The position numbers and the translations under genes are program-made. DNA of 9,756 nucleotides from Christensenellaceae bacterium (GTDB lineage: Bacteria > Bacillota > Clostridia > Christensenellales > Borkfalkiaceae). A model generated the notes under the pieces. That model saw only the letters and a program-made list of their open reading frames with translations, was not told where the DNA came from and ran no database searches. Location: contig JAEDMA010000052.1 in assembly GCA_016295005.1 (NCBI GenBank), positions 1-9,756 of the forward strand. Direction: 5' to 3'. Each line of letters opens with the position of its first letter. Positions within the stretch are counted from its first letter, which is position 1. This document shows positions 1 to 6,348 of this stretch, in pieces.

Positions 1-16
1 TCCCCGCCCTGCTTTT

Positions 17-147
17 CCTCTTTGCGGTTTTCCACTCGGCTCCCCCGCTTTGCCCCTTTCGCCGTTTTGCGGATTTACCTCTTTTTCTCTTTTCCGTTTT
101 GCGGCTTTACCGCTTTTTCCCTTTCGCCGTTTTGCGGCTTTACCGTA
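17..147. repeat. Degenerate 32-33 bp tandem repeat
   Basis: Three copies of a unit built around CCGTTTTGCGG followed by (A/C)TTTACC start at 62, 94 and 127, with T/C-rich filler between them. A decayed fourth copy (TTTGCGG) lies near 21. The spacings are 32 and 33 bp, so the period is not a multiple of three and the array does not preserve a reading frame. One plus-strand frame (1-195) and one minus-strand frame (156 to 1) stay open through it, but neither has a ribosome binding site and the peptides are low-complexity. It is best called an intergenic tandem repeat; it may continue beyond the left edge. Confidence 0.6.
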
Positions 148-195
148 ACTATACATAAAATCATATCAGAATTACTTTTATCTGAAGAATTTTAA

Positions 196-218
196 CCCCA
201 CCGCTCCAGGCGGTGGTT
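196..218. other. Strong GC-rich hairpin
   Basis: CCACCGC (198-204) pairs perfectly with GCGGTGG (210-216) around the loop TCCAG. No T-tract follows on the plus strand (TTATTATTTT is interrupted), and on the minus strand the hairpin is followed by GGTTAAAATT, so it is a poor terminator. Compact hairpins of this kind occur at the ends of IS200/IS605-type elements and in dispersed intergenic palindromes, but no transposase is present here. Its role is unknown. Confidence 0.5.
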
Positions 219-252
219 ATTATTTTGCTAAAACGCAACTAAACAAACCAAA

Positions 253-282
253 AGACTAACGAAAAACACGTTAGCCTTTTTT
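253..282 (-). terminator. Bidirectional rho-independent terminator
   Basis: CTAACG (256-261) pairs with CGTTAG (269-274) around a 7-nt loop. On the minus strand the stem extends to eight pairs with one G-U and is followed by TTTT; on the plus strand it is followed by a run of six T (277-282). It lies 33 bases past the stop of the Spo0A-like gene, so it probably ends that transcript. The better T-run on the plus strand could also stop a plus-strand transcript arriving from the left. Confidence 0.65.
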
Positions 283-314
283 AATCAATTTGCTTTTTTC
301 GAAAATCGCCGATT

Positions 315-773
315 TTAATCGTAAATTTTCATAAACTCCGCATTATGGTTTCCCTGTAATAAACTGTCCATATTGAGTTTCTCGCAAAAGAGAGCGATAA
401 ATTCGGAGTTGGAAGGTTTATAATGCTTATCCGCGATAGCGAAGTTAAACATTTTATTCAGATTCAGCATTTTACCGCTGCGGCACGCGACGCCTATTTC
501 GTATCGTATGCCCCTTTCGACAAGGGTTGCGGCGGTATTGAAAATCCGCGCGACGGCAGGGTATAATTCTTTCATAACGGAATTTAAAACCGTCGGCTTT
601 TTATAAGTAAGTTTAATGGCTTCTCTTAAATAACTGCAGCCCTTGTTCTGAAAAGGAATTCCCACCATTGCAAACATCAGGTTAATTTTCCTGTCGATTG
701 CAAAGGACTCCGGGTCCTTTTCCGTAAAACTACTTTTTTCTTCGTCGGATTCGCCGAAATTATAATTACTCAT
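315..773 (-). CDS. Stand-alone Spo0A C-terminal (DNA-binding) domain protein
   Basis: Protein of 152 aa. Residues about 31-134 match the Spo0A effector domain throughout: MVGIPFQNKGCSYLREAI (36-53), the MKELYPAVARIFNT block (67-80), the VERGIRYEI recognition-helix region (85-93), and the near-diagnostic KPSNSEFIA (119-127; KPTNSEFIA in Spo0A). Spo0A is normally about 260 aa with an N-terminal phosphoacceptor receiver. Here the receiver is absent and replaced by about 30 polar, acidic residues, so control by the phosphorelay is not expected. The helix differs from B. subtilis Spo0A (VERAIRHAIEVAW), notably with Tyr for His, so target specificity may have shifted. The start at 773 has no recognisable Shine-Dalgarno; Met33 or Met36 are alternatives that would still keep the domain. 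The gene lies 169 bp downstream of the response regulator on the same strand, with its own candidate promoter and structured leader. The family call is confident; the regulatory role is inferred. Confidence 0.85.
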   Translation of the reverse strand: MSNYNFGESDEEKSSFTEKDPESFAIDRKINLMFAMVGIPFQNKGCSYLREAIKLTYKKPTVLNSVMKELYPAVARIFNTAATLVERGIRYEIGVACRSGKMLNLNKMFNFAIADKHYKPSNSEFIALFCEKLNMDSLLQGNHNAEFMKIYD

Positions 774-790
774 TGTTTTTTAGTAAAATG

Positions 791-857
791 CGGCGTTTTT
801 CGCGAAAGGGGGTTTACGCCGATTCGTGAACGACTACCGTATTACTATCCCCCTTTC
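791..857 (-). promoter_or_regulatory. Candidate pseudoknotted 5' leader of the Spo0A-like gene
   Basis: Read as minus-strand RNA, GAAAGGGGG (857-849) pairs perfectly with CCCCCUUUC (812-804). The 36-nt loop contains CGGCGU (821-816), which is perfectly complementary to ACGCCG (796-791) downstream of the first stem. The two helices cross, giving an H-type pseudoknot of 9 + 6 pairs with connecting segments of 27, 3 and 7 nt; otherwise they compete. The second helix ends 17 nt before the start codon, in a leader with no Shine-Dalgarno, and the first helix begins about 10 nt after the predicted transcription start. This suggests translational control. I do not recognise it as a known riboswitch class. 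Confidence 0.45.
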
Positions 858-873
858 CTTATTCTATGATTTA

Positions 874-882
874 ATTATATCA
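874..882 (-). promoter_or_regulatory. Extended -10 promoter for the Spo0A-like gene
   Basis: The minus strand reads TGA-TATAAT (882-874), a perfect -10 hexamer with the TGn extension. No good -35 hexamer is visible 17 bp upstream (near 897-902), as extended -10 promoters tolerate. Initiation would fall near 867, giving a leader of about 94 nt. Read-through from the regulator gene remains possible because no terminator is visible between 942 and 883. Confidence 0.5.
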
Positions 883-942
883 CGCCGGGAATTAAAAAAA
901 CATAACGAGAAAGTGTGAGAAAGCGTAACGAATAATGAAAAA

Positions 943-1773
943 TTAATTAATTTTGCTTAAAAAAACTTTCTTTCTGTCGAACAGTTCCGCGGCGGTGAAT
1001 TCTGCCCAGTCGTAGTTTTTCATATACTCGCCCATAAACGAATCGATCGCGCTCATATCCGAAGCAAGGAATCTGTAAAAATCGCACTCGACTTTAGAAA
1101 CGTCTAACGCGAGGCAGTTCCAGCCGAAAATGACGATATCGCCAATGCCGTAAGAATTGAGAATGTTTTTCAAATCCTTTTTGGTATGTTGCAGGTTGTT
1201 GTTAAGATTGATTCCGTTTTCGCACCCGTCCCATAAAACGGCGCTCATTTCCGCGGCGGTAACGCCGGCGCCTTTTCTGTCAACAAGGTAAGCGAGGAGT
1301 TCTTTTGCTTTACCCTTGTTGAACAAAACGAGTTTTCCGTCCACGAACACGTCGAAATTGCCGAAAGTCTGAATTCTGACTCTTCTTTTGTTAACCGACT
1401 TATCCTCCGAGCCGGAGCGTTTCAGTAAATCGATTATATTTTCTGCTTTTACGGGTTTTAACAGATACCCTTCCGCGTGAATCGCATACGCGTCGAAAGC
1501 GTATTCTCTGTAAGAAGTGCAGAATATTATTCTGACGGACGGAAACGCCGACTGAATTTTTTCTGCCAGATCGAACCCCGTGCAACCGCCGAGCCGAACG
1601 TCGAGGAAAGCGAAATCCAACGTTTGTTTTTCGTTGATAAGTTTATTGATAAAATCAACCGCCTCGCGATTTTCCGAAAAAGCGTAAACGGTAGAATCGG
1701 GGATAGCCGTTTGAATTTCGGTTATAATGGATTGTAATAAATACTTTTCGTCGTCAACTGCCAATACTATCAT
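943..1773 (-). CDS. Response regulator: receiver plus SARP/OmpR-like winged helix
   Basis: Protein of 276 aa. Residues 1-118 form a receiver with all key positions: acidic pair Asp7-Asp8, phosphoacceptor Asp58 in FLDVRLGG, Thr86, and Lys106 in LLKPV. Residues about 133-225 (starting RIQTFGNFDVFVDGK, with KAKELLAYLVDR) match the Trans_reg_C-like winged helix that opens SARP-family regulators. The remaining 50 residues (DFYRFLAS, YDWAEF) resemble only the start of the TPR-like BTAD domain, far shorter than the usual 150 or so. It therefore looks like a compact regulator with a trimmed BTAD. The start lies 3 bases after the kinase stop, with a weak CAGG site inside the kinase end, so the two genes are probably translationally coupled. 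The pairing with a LytS/YesM-type kinase is slightly unusual, since such kinases more often partner LytTR or AraC outputs. Its targets are unknown. Confidence 0.85.
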   Translation of the reverse strand: MIVLAVDDEKYLLQSIITEIQTAIPDSTVYAFSENREAVDFINKLINEKQTLDFAFLDVRLGGCTGFDLAEKIQSAFPSVRIIFCTSYREYAFDAYAIHAEGYLLKPVKAENIIDLLKRSGSEDKSVNKRRVRIQTFGNFDVFVDGKLVLFNKGKAKELLAYLVDRKGAGVTAAEMSAVLWDGCENGINLNNNLQHTKKDLKNILNSYGIGDIVIFGWNCLALDVSKVECDFYRFLASDMSAIDSFMGEYMKNYDWAEFTAAELFDRKKVFLSKIN

Positions 1774-1776
1774 TTT

Positions 1777-2994
1777 TTACGCCTGTGGGAATTCTATTAT
1801 TACGCTTGTTCCCTGTCCTTTTTCGCTTTTTATGTTCATATTCGCGTTACAATATTGTTTTAACAGATATCTCGAATTAGCGATACCGATATGCCCTTCG
1901 CCCTCGATGTAATTGCCGGATTCTTGTTCGAAGCCGATTCCGTCGTCTTTAACGACGAGATAAATGAGGTCGTCTTTTTTAAATGTCGACACCGTAACGG
2001 TGCCTCCGCCCTCTTTGTCGCCCAATCCGTGTTTAATTGCGTTTTCGACGATAGGTTGAAGGCAAAGCGCGGGCATAAAGAAATTTTCTTCCTTTATATC
2101 GTAAATAACGTTTAATTTATCGCCGTACCTTATTTTTTCGAGATTAACGTAGTGTTTTACCGTCTGAAGGACTTTATCGAAGGGCATGCTCGATAGATTA
2201 GATAACGATAAAGTGTCGATATTGCCTCTTAAATATTCCATAAAATCGTCTATGGCATCCTGAGCCTTAGCGGAATCTTCGGCGCATAAAACTCTTATCG
2301 TTGCGAGGGAGTTAAAAATAAAATGCGGTCGCATCTGACCGGACGCCAGGATATTTTTAACGTTTTCTCTGTACTTGTTTTCCCTGTTTATTTCTCCTCT
2401 TATTTTGCCGACCCTGTCCATAATGCGACGATATCCTATAAAGGCACCGAAAAAGGAAGAAATCAGTAGGTTTGAAGTGTTCGTAAAAAAAATTACTTTG
2501 CTTTCTTTCACGATAACTCCGCATAAAACGGAAATGCAAACGGTTGAGAGACTGTGCCCTAAAACTTCTTCGGGATAAAGATAAAACAAATTGTACACTA
2601 AAATACAGCATACGCATAACAAAACGTCGTACATTTGCGTCTGAACGAACTTGTTAACGTATAAGCACGGGAAAAAAAGCGAAAGAAAAAATACCTCGAG
2701 TAGTATTTTTGTACAAATATCGGTTTTTCTGCAATATCCGATCTTTTTTATTGTCAGCGCTCCGAAAAAAACCGAGGCTAACCCGCCGATACCGATTATA
2801 TAAACGTATAAAACCCCGATGGTCCACCAACCGATAATCAGATAAATAGATAATCTGATAACCATTCCGATTATGGCAACCACAGGAAAATACACGAGAT
2901 TCGAGATGTTCGACAAAACAAAATCTTTCCTGACGACATCGTTTTTATAAAATAGCTTAGAGCTTAATATCGATTCTTTTTTTGTATGAACCAT
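1777..2994 (-). CDS. Membrane sensor histidine kinase, LytS/YesM-like (His_kinase PF06580 type)
   Basis: Protein of 405 aa. The N-terminal 190 residues contain about six hydrophobic segments (roughly 32-56, 58-83, 97-113, 122-142, 146-163, 168-187) and no extracytoplasmic sensor domain, so any signal is probably sensed in or at the membrane. A short linker leads to the H-box QMRPHFIFNSL (220-230) with His224 as the phosphorylated residue. The HATPase_c domain follows, with N-box PIVENAIKHG (314-323), G1 DDGIGFE (350-356), G2 GHIGIANSR (367-375) and a closing GTSVIIEFP. All catalytic motifs are intact. It should autophosphorylate and pass the phosphate to Asp58 of the regulator encoded 3 bases downstream. 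The ATG at 2994 has a CAGGAAA site about 12 nt upstream and lies about 65 nt from a consensus promoter. The signal cannot be read from sequence. Confidence 0.92.
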   Translation of the reverse strand: MVHTKKESILSSKLFYKNDVVRKDFVLSNISNLVYFPVVAIIGMVIRLSIYLIIGWWTIGVLYVYIIGIGGLASVFFGALTIKKIGYCRKTDICTKILLEVFFLSLFFPCLYVNKFVQTQMYDVLLCVCCILVYNLFYLYPEEVLGHSLSTVCISVLCGVIVKESKVIFFTNTSNLLISSFFGAFIGYRRIMDRVGKIRGEINRENKYRENVKNILASGQMRPHFIFNSLATIRVLCAEDSAKAQDAIDDFMEYLRGNIDTLSLSNLSSMPFDKVLQTVKHYVNLEKIRYGDKLNVIYDIKEENFFMPALCLQPIVENAIKHGLGDKEGGGTVTVSTFKKDDLIYLVVKDDGIGFEQESGNYIEGEGHIGIANSRYLLKQYCNANMNIKSEKGQGTSVIIEFPQA

Positions 2995-3065
2995 TTAAAA
3001 CTTTTTCCTGAAAAGATGAATATAGAGCGGATATTTCAGACACGCTACCCGCATAAACAATCGAA

Positions 3066-3094
3066 ATTATAACATTTTTGGAAAATTTTGTCAA
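3066..3094 (-). promoter_or_regulatory. Consensus housekeeping promoter for the kinase/regulator operon
   Basis: On the minus strand TTGACA (3094-3089), a 17-bp spacer and TATAAT (3071-3066) form a perfect sigma-A/sigma-70 promoter, and the spacer ends in TGT, an extended -10. Initiation near 3059 gives a leader of about 65 nt before the kinase ATG at 2994. A promoter this strong suggests high basal expression or control by a repressor or other factor. Confidence 0.8.
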
Positions 3095-3162
3095 TAGCGG
3101 GAATTAATTTTGTACAAAAGTTTTTATAAACGAAAAAAAAGTATACAATATTTTTCCTATTA

Positions 3163-3203
3163 TAAAAATGCCGCCCGATTTTTAACTTCGCGCGGCATTA
3201 TTT
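3163..3203 (-). terminator. Terminator after the lipoprotein genes
   Basis: AATGCCGC (3167-3174) and GCGGCATT (3192-3199) form an 8-bp perfect stem around a 17-nt loop. Read on the minus strand it is followed by TTTATAAT, giving five T in a row counted from the stem end. It lies about 31 bases past the stop of the 382-aa lipoprotein gene and upstream of the kinase promoter, so it separates the two transcription units. Confidence 0.65.
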
Positions 3204-3233
3204 CCTTACAATTTTTTTAACCGTTATACTCTC

Positions 3234-4382
3234 TTAAACGGATTTATACCCCCAGACCACTTTCGCGTTGCACCCGTCAGACCACTTTTCGCTCCACCCG
3301 AAAGGTTTCTCGATCAAAGTTTCTATATATATCGTCTGATCCTTTCCCCAGCCGTAAAAGACGCTTTCGCCCATGACATTTACCGTCGCGGGAATAACGA
3401 TAGATTTTATATTACTGCACCCCTTAAAAGCCTTCTCATAGATACTTTCTAACACGCTCCCTTTTTCAAATTCTACGGAGCGTATTTTTGTGTTTTCAAA
3501 AGCGCTTTCGTATATACCCCAAACGTTTTTCGGAATCTTTATAGATTCTATACTCGACCCGACGAATGCTTCTGGCCCTATGAAACTCACAGATTCGGGT
3601 AAAGTAACCGATTTAAGTTTCGGGGTATTGTAAAAAAATCTTGAATAAATATCATTTATACCGTTTGGTAATTTAATATATTCCAGATTTACACAATTAT
3701 CTACTATACTACCTGACACATTATAGACGGAATCCGGTATACTGAGAGTTTTTAAGGCGGTACCGGAAAACGCTCTCATTCCGATATACTGTAAACCATC
3801 GGGCAAATCGATAGATTCGAGCGCCGTACACCCTGTAAAAGCCAGATTATTTATAGTGGATAAGGTTTCGGGCAAAGTCACTTTGGTTATATTAACGTTG
3901 TTTTCAAACGCTTTTATTCCTATTTCTACGACAGGTAACCCGTTAAAAGTAGCGGGAACGTCGATTTCCTTAGAAGTCACCGTGCCGATACCCTTTACCG
4001 TATAAACGGTTCCTTTGTCGCTCAGAGAGTATTCAAGATTTTCAACCGCGTACTCTTTAACTTCCGACCAAACGGAATCCCAATACTTTTTTCCGTCGCC
4101 TAAAGCAATAACTTTTATCTCGTACTTACCCGCTACCGTAAACGAAGATAAGTCGTACGTGTTTTTAGGCGTGGTTTTTTCTTTTCCGTCAATATTTACT
4201 AAATATCCGACCGAATTTTCCACTTTATCCCAGGTAAGCGTCTTTCCGCTTATCTGTAAATTTGTAGGCGCCTGCAATTTTTGCCCCGATTCTCCGCCGC
4301 ACGCGGCAAAACCCGCCGTCAACGCCAACGCCATAAGCATTATAAGGGTTATTATTCTGTTCCGTCTTTTTTCCTTGTTCAT
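3234..4382 (-). CDS. Surface lipoprotein, FN3 domain plus BspA-type leucine-rich repeats (short paralogue)
   Basis: Protein of 382 aa. The start is placed at 4382 because AAGGAGA lies 7 nt upstream and the protein then begins exactly like its neighbour (MNKEKRRNRIITL); the frame is open for 17 more codons upstream but without a ribosome site. A basic N-terminus and hydrophobic stretch end at LTAGFAAC, with Cys28 the likely lipidated residue (Phe at -3 of the lipobox is not ideal). Residues about 37-113 form a fibronectin-III-like domain (APTNLQISGKTLTWDKVENS, then YEIKVIALGDG). Residues about 143-345 are LRR_5/BspA repeats of about 23 residues with the AFxxCxxLxxIxLPxxLxxI pattern. A C-terminal cap (344-382; GWGKDQTIYIE, then VVWGY) is shared with the paralogue. 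It should be anchored to the outer membrane face; adhesion or carbohydrate/protein binding is typical of the family but unproven. No convincing promoter is seen in the 114 bp upstream, so it is probably co-transcribed. Confidence 0.85.
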   Translation of the reverse strand: MNKEKRRNRIITLIMLMALALTAGFAACGGESGQKLQAPTNLQISGKTLTWDKVENSVGYLVNIDGKEKTTPKNTYDLSSFTVAGKYEIKVIALGDGKKYWDSVWSEVKEYAVENLEYSLSDKGTVYTVKGIGTVTSKEIDVPATFNGLPVVEIGIKAFENNVNITKVTLPETLSTINNLAFTGCTALESIDLPDGLQYIGMRAFSGTALKTLSIPDSVYNVSGSIVDNCVNLEYIKLPNGINDIYSRFFYNTPKLKSVTLPESVSFIGPEAFVGSSIESIKIPKNVWGIYESAFENTKIRSVEFEKGSVLESIYEKAFKGCSNIKSIVIPATVNVMGESVFYGWGKDQTIYIETLIEKPFGWSEKWSDGCNAKVVWGYKSV

Positions 4383-4386
4383 AAAC
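4342..4386. repeat. Direct repeat copy A: start region of the short lipoprotein gene
   Basis: These 45 bp, covering the start codon and first codons, are identical to 6175-6219. The neighbouring ribosome binding sites are nearly identical too. This perfect identity, well above that of the gene bodies, indicates fairly recent tandem duplication or gene conversion between the two lipoprotein genes. Confidence 0.9.
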
Positions 4387-4496
4387 CTTCTCCTTTTTCT
4401 ATTATTAAAAGCGTTAAACGCACCGTTTTTCAACCCCGAATTTTAAAAAATTTTGTCGGGGATAAAATCTCCGCTGTTATCTGTAACCTTTTTCCC
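4383..4496. other. Spacer between lipoprotein genes with an A/T-cored hairpin
   Basis: CCCCGA (4434-4439) pairs with TCGGGG (4456-4461), and the 16-nt interior is itself A/T self-complementary. Neither strand shows a T-run after the stem, so it is not a standard terminator. It may act as a processing or mRNA-stability hairpin between two co-transcribed genes. No good promoter for the downstream gene is seen: TTGAAA near 4425-4430 has no correctly spaced -10. Confidence 0.4.
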
Positions 4497-6215
4497 CTAT
4501 GTCGGCTGATACCCCCAGACGATATTTGCATTGCACCCGTCAAGCCAATTATCGCTCCAATCAGAAGGTTTTTCTGTCAGATTTTCTATATATATCGTCT
4601 GATTCTTTCCCCAGCCGGAAAAAACGCCTTCGCCCATTTTCTTTACCCCTTTAGGTATTATTATAGAATTCATCGCAGTACAACCCGCAAATGCTTTTTC
4701 AAATATAATCAAAACGGTTGAAGGTAATTTTATTTCTGTAAGGTTACTGCAATTTTCAAACGTAGATACGCCTATACAACTCAACTTACTGTTCTCCCCG
4801 AAATCTACCGTCGTTAAATTAATGCAGTTAAAAAATTCCCGATTATATAAACCCGTTAGTCTGCTGTCGTTTTCAAACCGTATAGTTTTAAGCGTAGAAT
4901 ACCCCTCAAACGCCCCTGCTCCTATTGAGGTCAACTTAGGTATAGTTAATTCGGTTATCGGGGTGTTAGCGAAACTTCTATATAAATACCATAGGTTAGA
5001 ACCATTTTCAAACGTCACGTTTTTTAAGTTAGCGCAGTCGGAAAAAGCGTCTTCCTCTATAGTCGAAACTTTAGAAGGTATAACGAGAGATTTTAATTTA
5101 CTGCACCCTCTGAACGCGTTTTTTCTTATAGTCTTTACGTTAGCAGGGATAACGAAAGATTCTAAATCACTGCAACCCTTAAATGCGCTCTCCTTGATTT
5201 CGGTTAACGCGCTGCCTTCTTCAAACTCCACGGAACGGATTTTTGTGTTTTCAAAAGCGCTTGGATATATGCGTTGGATACTTTTCGGAAATTTTATGTA
5301 TTCGATACTCGACCCTACGAACATATAAGATGATATATTAACAAAATTGCCGGGAATGGTTACGGTTTTGAGTTTCGGAGTATTATGAAACATTCTTAAA
5401 GGCGCCCTTGCCAAGTTGCATGAAATTCTGTACGACTCCAGATTCACACAGTTACTCACCACATCGGAACCTAATCGCGTAACAGAGTCCGGCGGATTAA
5501 AAGCCTTTAATCCGCTGCTTGCAAACGCTCCACTGTAAATTTCCGCTAAACCATACGGCAATTCAATGGATTCGAGCGCCGTGCAACCCGCAAAGGCATA
5601 TCCTGATATATATCTTAACTTTCCGCTATGAGATATTTCAACCGTTTTAAGCGACTTGCACCCCGAAAAAGCGTACGTTGATATAACGTGCAAATAAAAC
5701 GGTAAAGTCACTTTCGTTATTTTCCCGTTGTTTTCAAAGGCTCTGTACCCTATCCCGTAAACGGGTAGCCCTTTGTACGTTTCGGGAACGTCGATTTCGT
5801 CGGAAGTTATCGTGCCGATACCCGTTACTATATACCCGTTCATCTGCTCGTTAAAGGTAAATTCCGGACCTTCCACTAAGTACTCTTTTACCTTAGACCA
5901 ACCCGAATCCTCATATTTTTCCCCGTCCCCTAACGCCATTACCTGTACCCCGTAAGAATCGGGTAAAGATAATATAGATAAATCATACCTGTTTTTAGAC
6001 GTAAGTTTTTCCACTCCGTCAACGGATACCATATAATAGTCGGCGTTTTCTACCTTATCCCAGGTAAGCAACGTTCCGTCCATACGAATGTTCGTAGGCG
6101 TTTGCAGTTCGATTTTACCCGATTCCTCGCCGCACGCGGCAAAACCCGCCGTTAAAGCCAACACCATAATAATCATAAGGGTTATTATTCTGTTCCGTCT
6201 TTTTTCCTTGTTCAT
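4497..6215 (-). CDS. Surface lipoprotein, FN3 domain plus BspA-type leucine-rich repeats (long paralogue)
   Basis: Protein of 572 aa with the same design as the downstream paralogue: signal peptide ending LTAGFAAC (Cys28 lipidated), an FN3-like domain at about 37-114 (TPTNIRMDGTLLTWDKVEN, then MALGDGEKYEDSGWS), LRR_5/BspA repeats at about 144-535, and the same C-terminal cap (534-572; GWGKNQTIYIE, then IVWGY). It is 190 residues longer. About 25 come from one extra repeat near 174-199, and about 164 from roughly seven extra repeats between the GCSDLESFVIP unit (347) and the GCTAMNSIIIP unit (511), which correspond to a single unit in the short paralogue. The start at 6215 has an AAGGAGA site 7 nt upstream. 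It is first in its transcription unit, behind an extended -10 promoter and a structured leader of about 130 nt. An exposed binding or adhesion role is inferred from the family. Confidence 0.88.
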   Translation of the reverse strand: MNKEKRRNRIITLMIIMVLALTAGFAACGEESGKIELQTPTNIRMDGTLLTWDKVENADYYMVSVDGVEKLTSKNRYDLSILSLPDSYGVQVMALGDGEKYEDSGWSKVKEYLVEGPEFTFNEQMNGYIVTGIGTITSDEIDVPETYKGLPVYGIGYRAFENNGKITKVTLPFYLHVISTYAFSGCKSLKTVEISHSGKLRYISGYAFAGCTALESIELPYGLAEIYSGAFASSGLKAFNPPDSVTRLGSDVVSNCVNLESYRISCNLARAPLRMFHNTPKLKTVTIPGNFVNISSYMFVGSSIEYIKFPKSIQRIYPSAFENTKIRSVEFEEGSALTEIKESAFKGCSDLESFVIPANVKTIRKNAFRGCSKLKSLVIPSKVSTIEEDAFSDCANLKNVTFENGSNLWYLYRSFANTPITELTIPKLTSIGAGAFEGYSTLKTIRFENDSRLTGLYNREFFNCINLTTVDFGENSKLSCIGVSTFENCSNLTEIKLPSTVLIIFEKAFAGCTAMNSIIIPKGVKKMGEGVFSGWGKNQTIYIENLTEKPSDWSDNWLDGCNANIVWGYQPT

Positions 6216-6219
6216 AAAC
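6175..6219. repeat. Direct repeat copy B: start region of the long lipoprotein gene
   Basis: Identical over 45 bp to 4342-4386. It covers the start codon and the codons for the basic N-terminus of the signal peptide. Another 25-bp identical stretch lies around the lipobox codons (the CGCCGCACGCGGC motif) of both genes. Confidence 0.9.
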
Positions 6220-6239
6220 TTTCTCCTTTTTTTATTCTC

Positions 6240-6259
6240 AAAAATCGTCCGACCGACGA
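6240..6259 (-). terminator. Possible attenuator hairpin in the lipoprotein leader
   Basis: On the minus strand TCGTC (6259-6255), loop GGTCG, GACGA (6249-6245) is followed directly by five T (6244-6240). This is the form of a small intrinsic terminator, placed inside the leader about 25 nt before the long lipoprotein start. The stem is only five pairs, so termination would be partial. Together with the upstream stem at 6281-6325 it could form an on/off leader. Confidence 0.35.
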
Positions 6260-6280
6260 AAAATCTTTATTTTAAAATTA

Positions 6281-6325
6281 TTCGGGCTTTTTATTGCGGT
6301 AACATCCCCTGCGATATAGCCCGAA
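6281..6325 (-). promoter_or_regulatory. Structured leader RNA of the lipoprotein operon
   Basis: TTCGGGCT (6281-6288) and AGCCCGAA (6318-6325) form a perfect 8-bp stem enclosing 29 nt that can partly pair further (ATCGC with GCAAT, one mismatch). It lies about 20 nt after the predicted start of transcription and upstream of the attenuator-like hairpin. A conserved closing stem with a purine-rich interior (GCAGGGGATG) is compatible with a regulatory leader. I cannot assign it to any riboswitch family. Confidence 0.4.
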
Positions 6326-6348
6326 CAAAAGACTTTTTCCTTAAATTT

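Noticed and set aside
1..156. Open minus-strand frame from an ATG at 156 to the left edge, giving a Lys/Arg-rich peptide.
   Set aside because: It lies wholly in the 32-33 bp tandem repeat, whose period breaks the frame, and has no ribosome binding site. An equally long plus-strand frame (1-195) is also open there.
196..218. Calling the GC hairpin an insertion-sequence end.
   Set aside because: No transposase, second end or target duplication is visible in the window, so the resemblance to IS200/IS605 end hairpins is not enough.
2909..2917. Perfect Spo0A-box match (TTTGTCGAA on the minus strand) inside the kinase gene, with near matches at 973-981, 516-524 and 3087-3095 and another perfect match at 9633-9641.
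   Set aside because: Most lie inside coding sequence where TTC-GAC-AAA is a common codon string (Phe-Asp-Lys), and they are not placed as operators. The one overlapping the -35 box at 3089-3094 is largely forced by the TTGACA consensus itself. They are not evidence that the Spo0A-like protein controls this locus.
4383..4433. Upstream extension of the short lipoprotein to a start at 4433.
   Set aside because: The AAGGAGA site points to 4382, and the paralogue begins at the equivalent codon with identical surrounding DNA.
4015..4721. Long open frames on the plus strand opposite the lipoprotein genes (4015-4446, 4281-4721, 4822-5328).
   Set aside because: They lie antisense to well-supported repeat proteins, lack ribosome binding sites and show no recognisable domain; they are codon-usage shadows.
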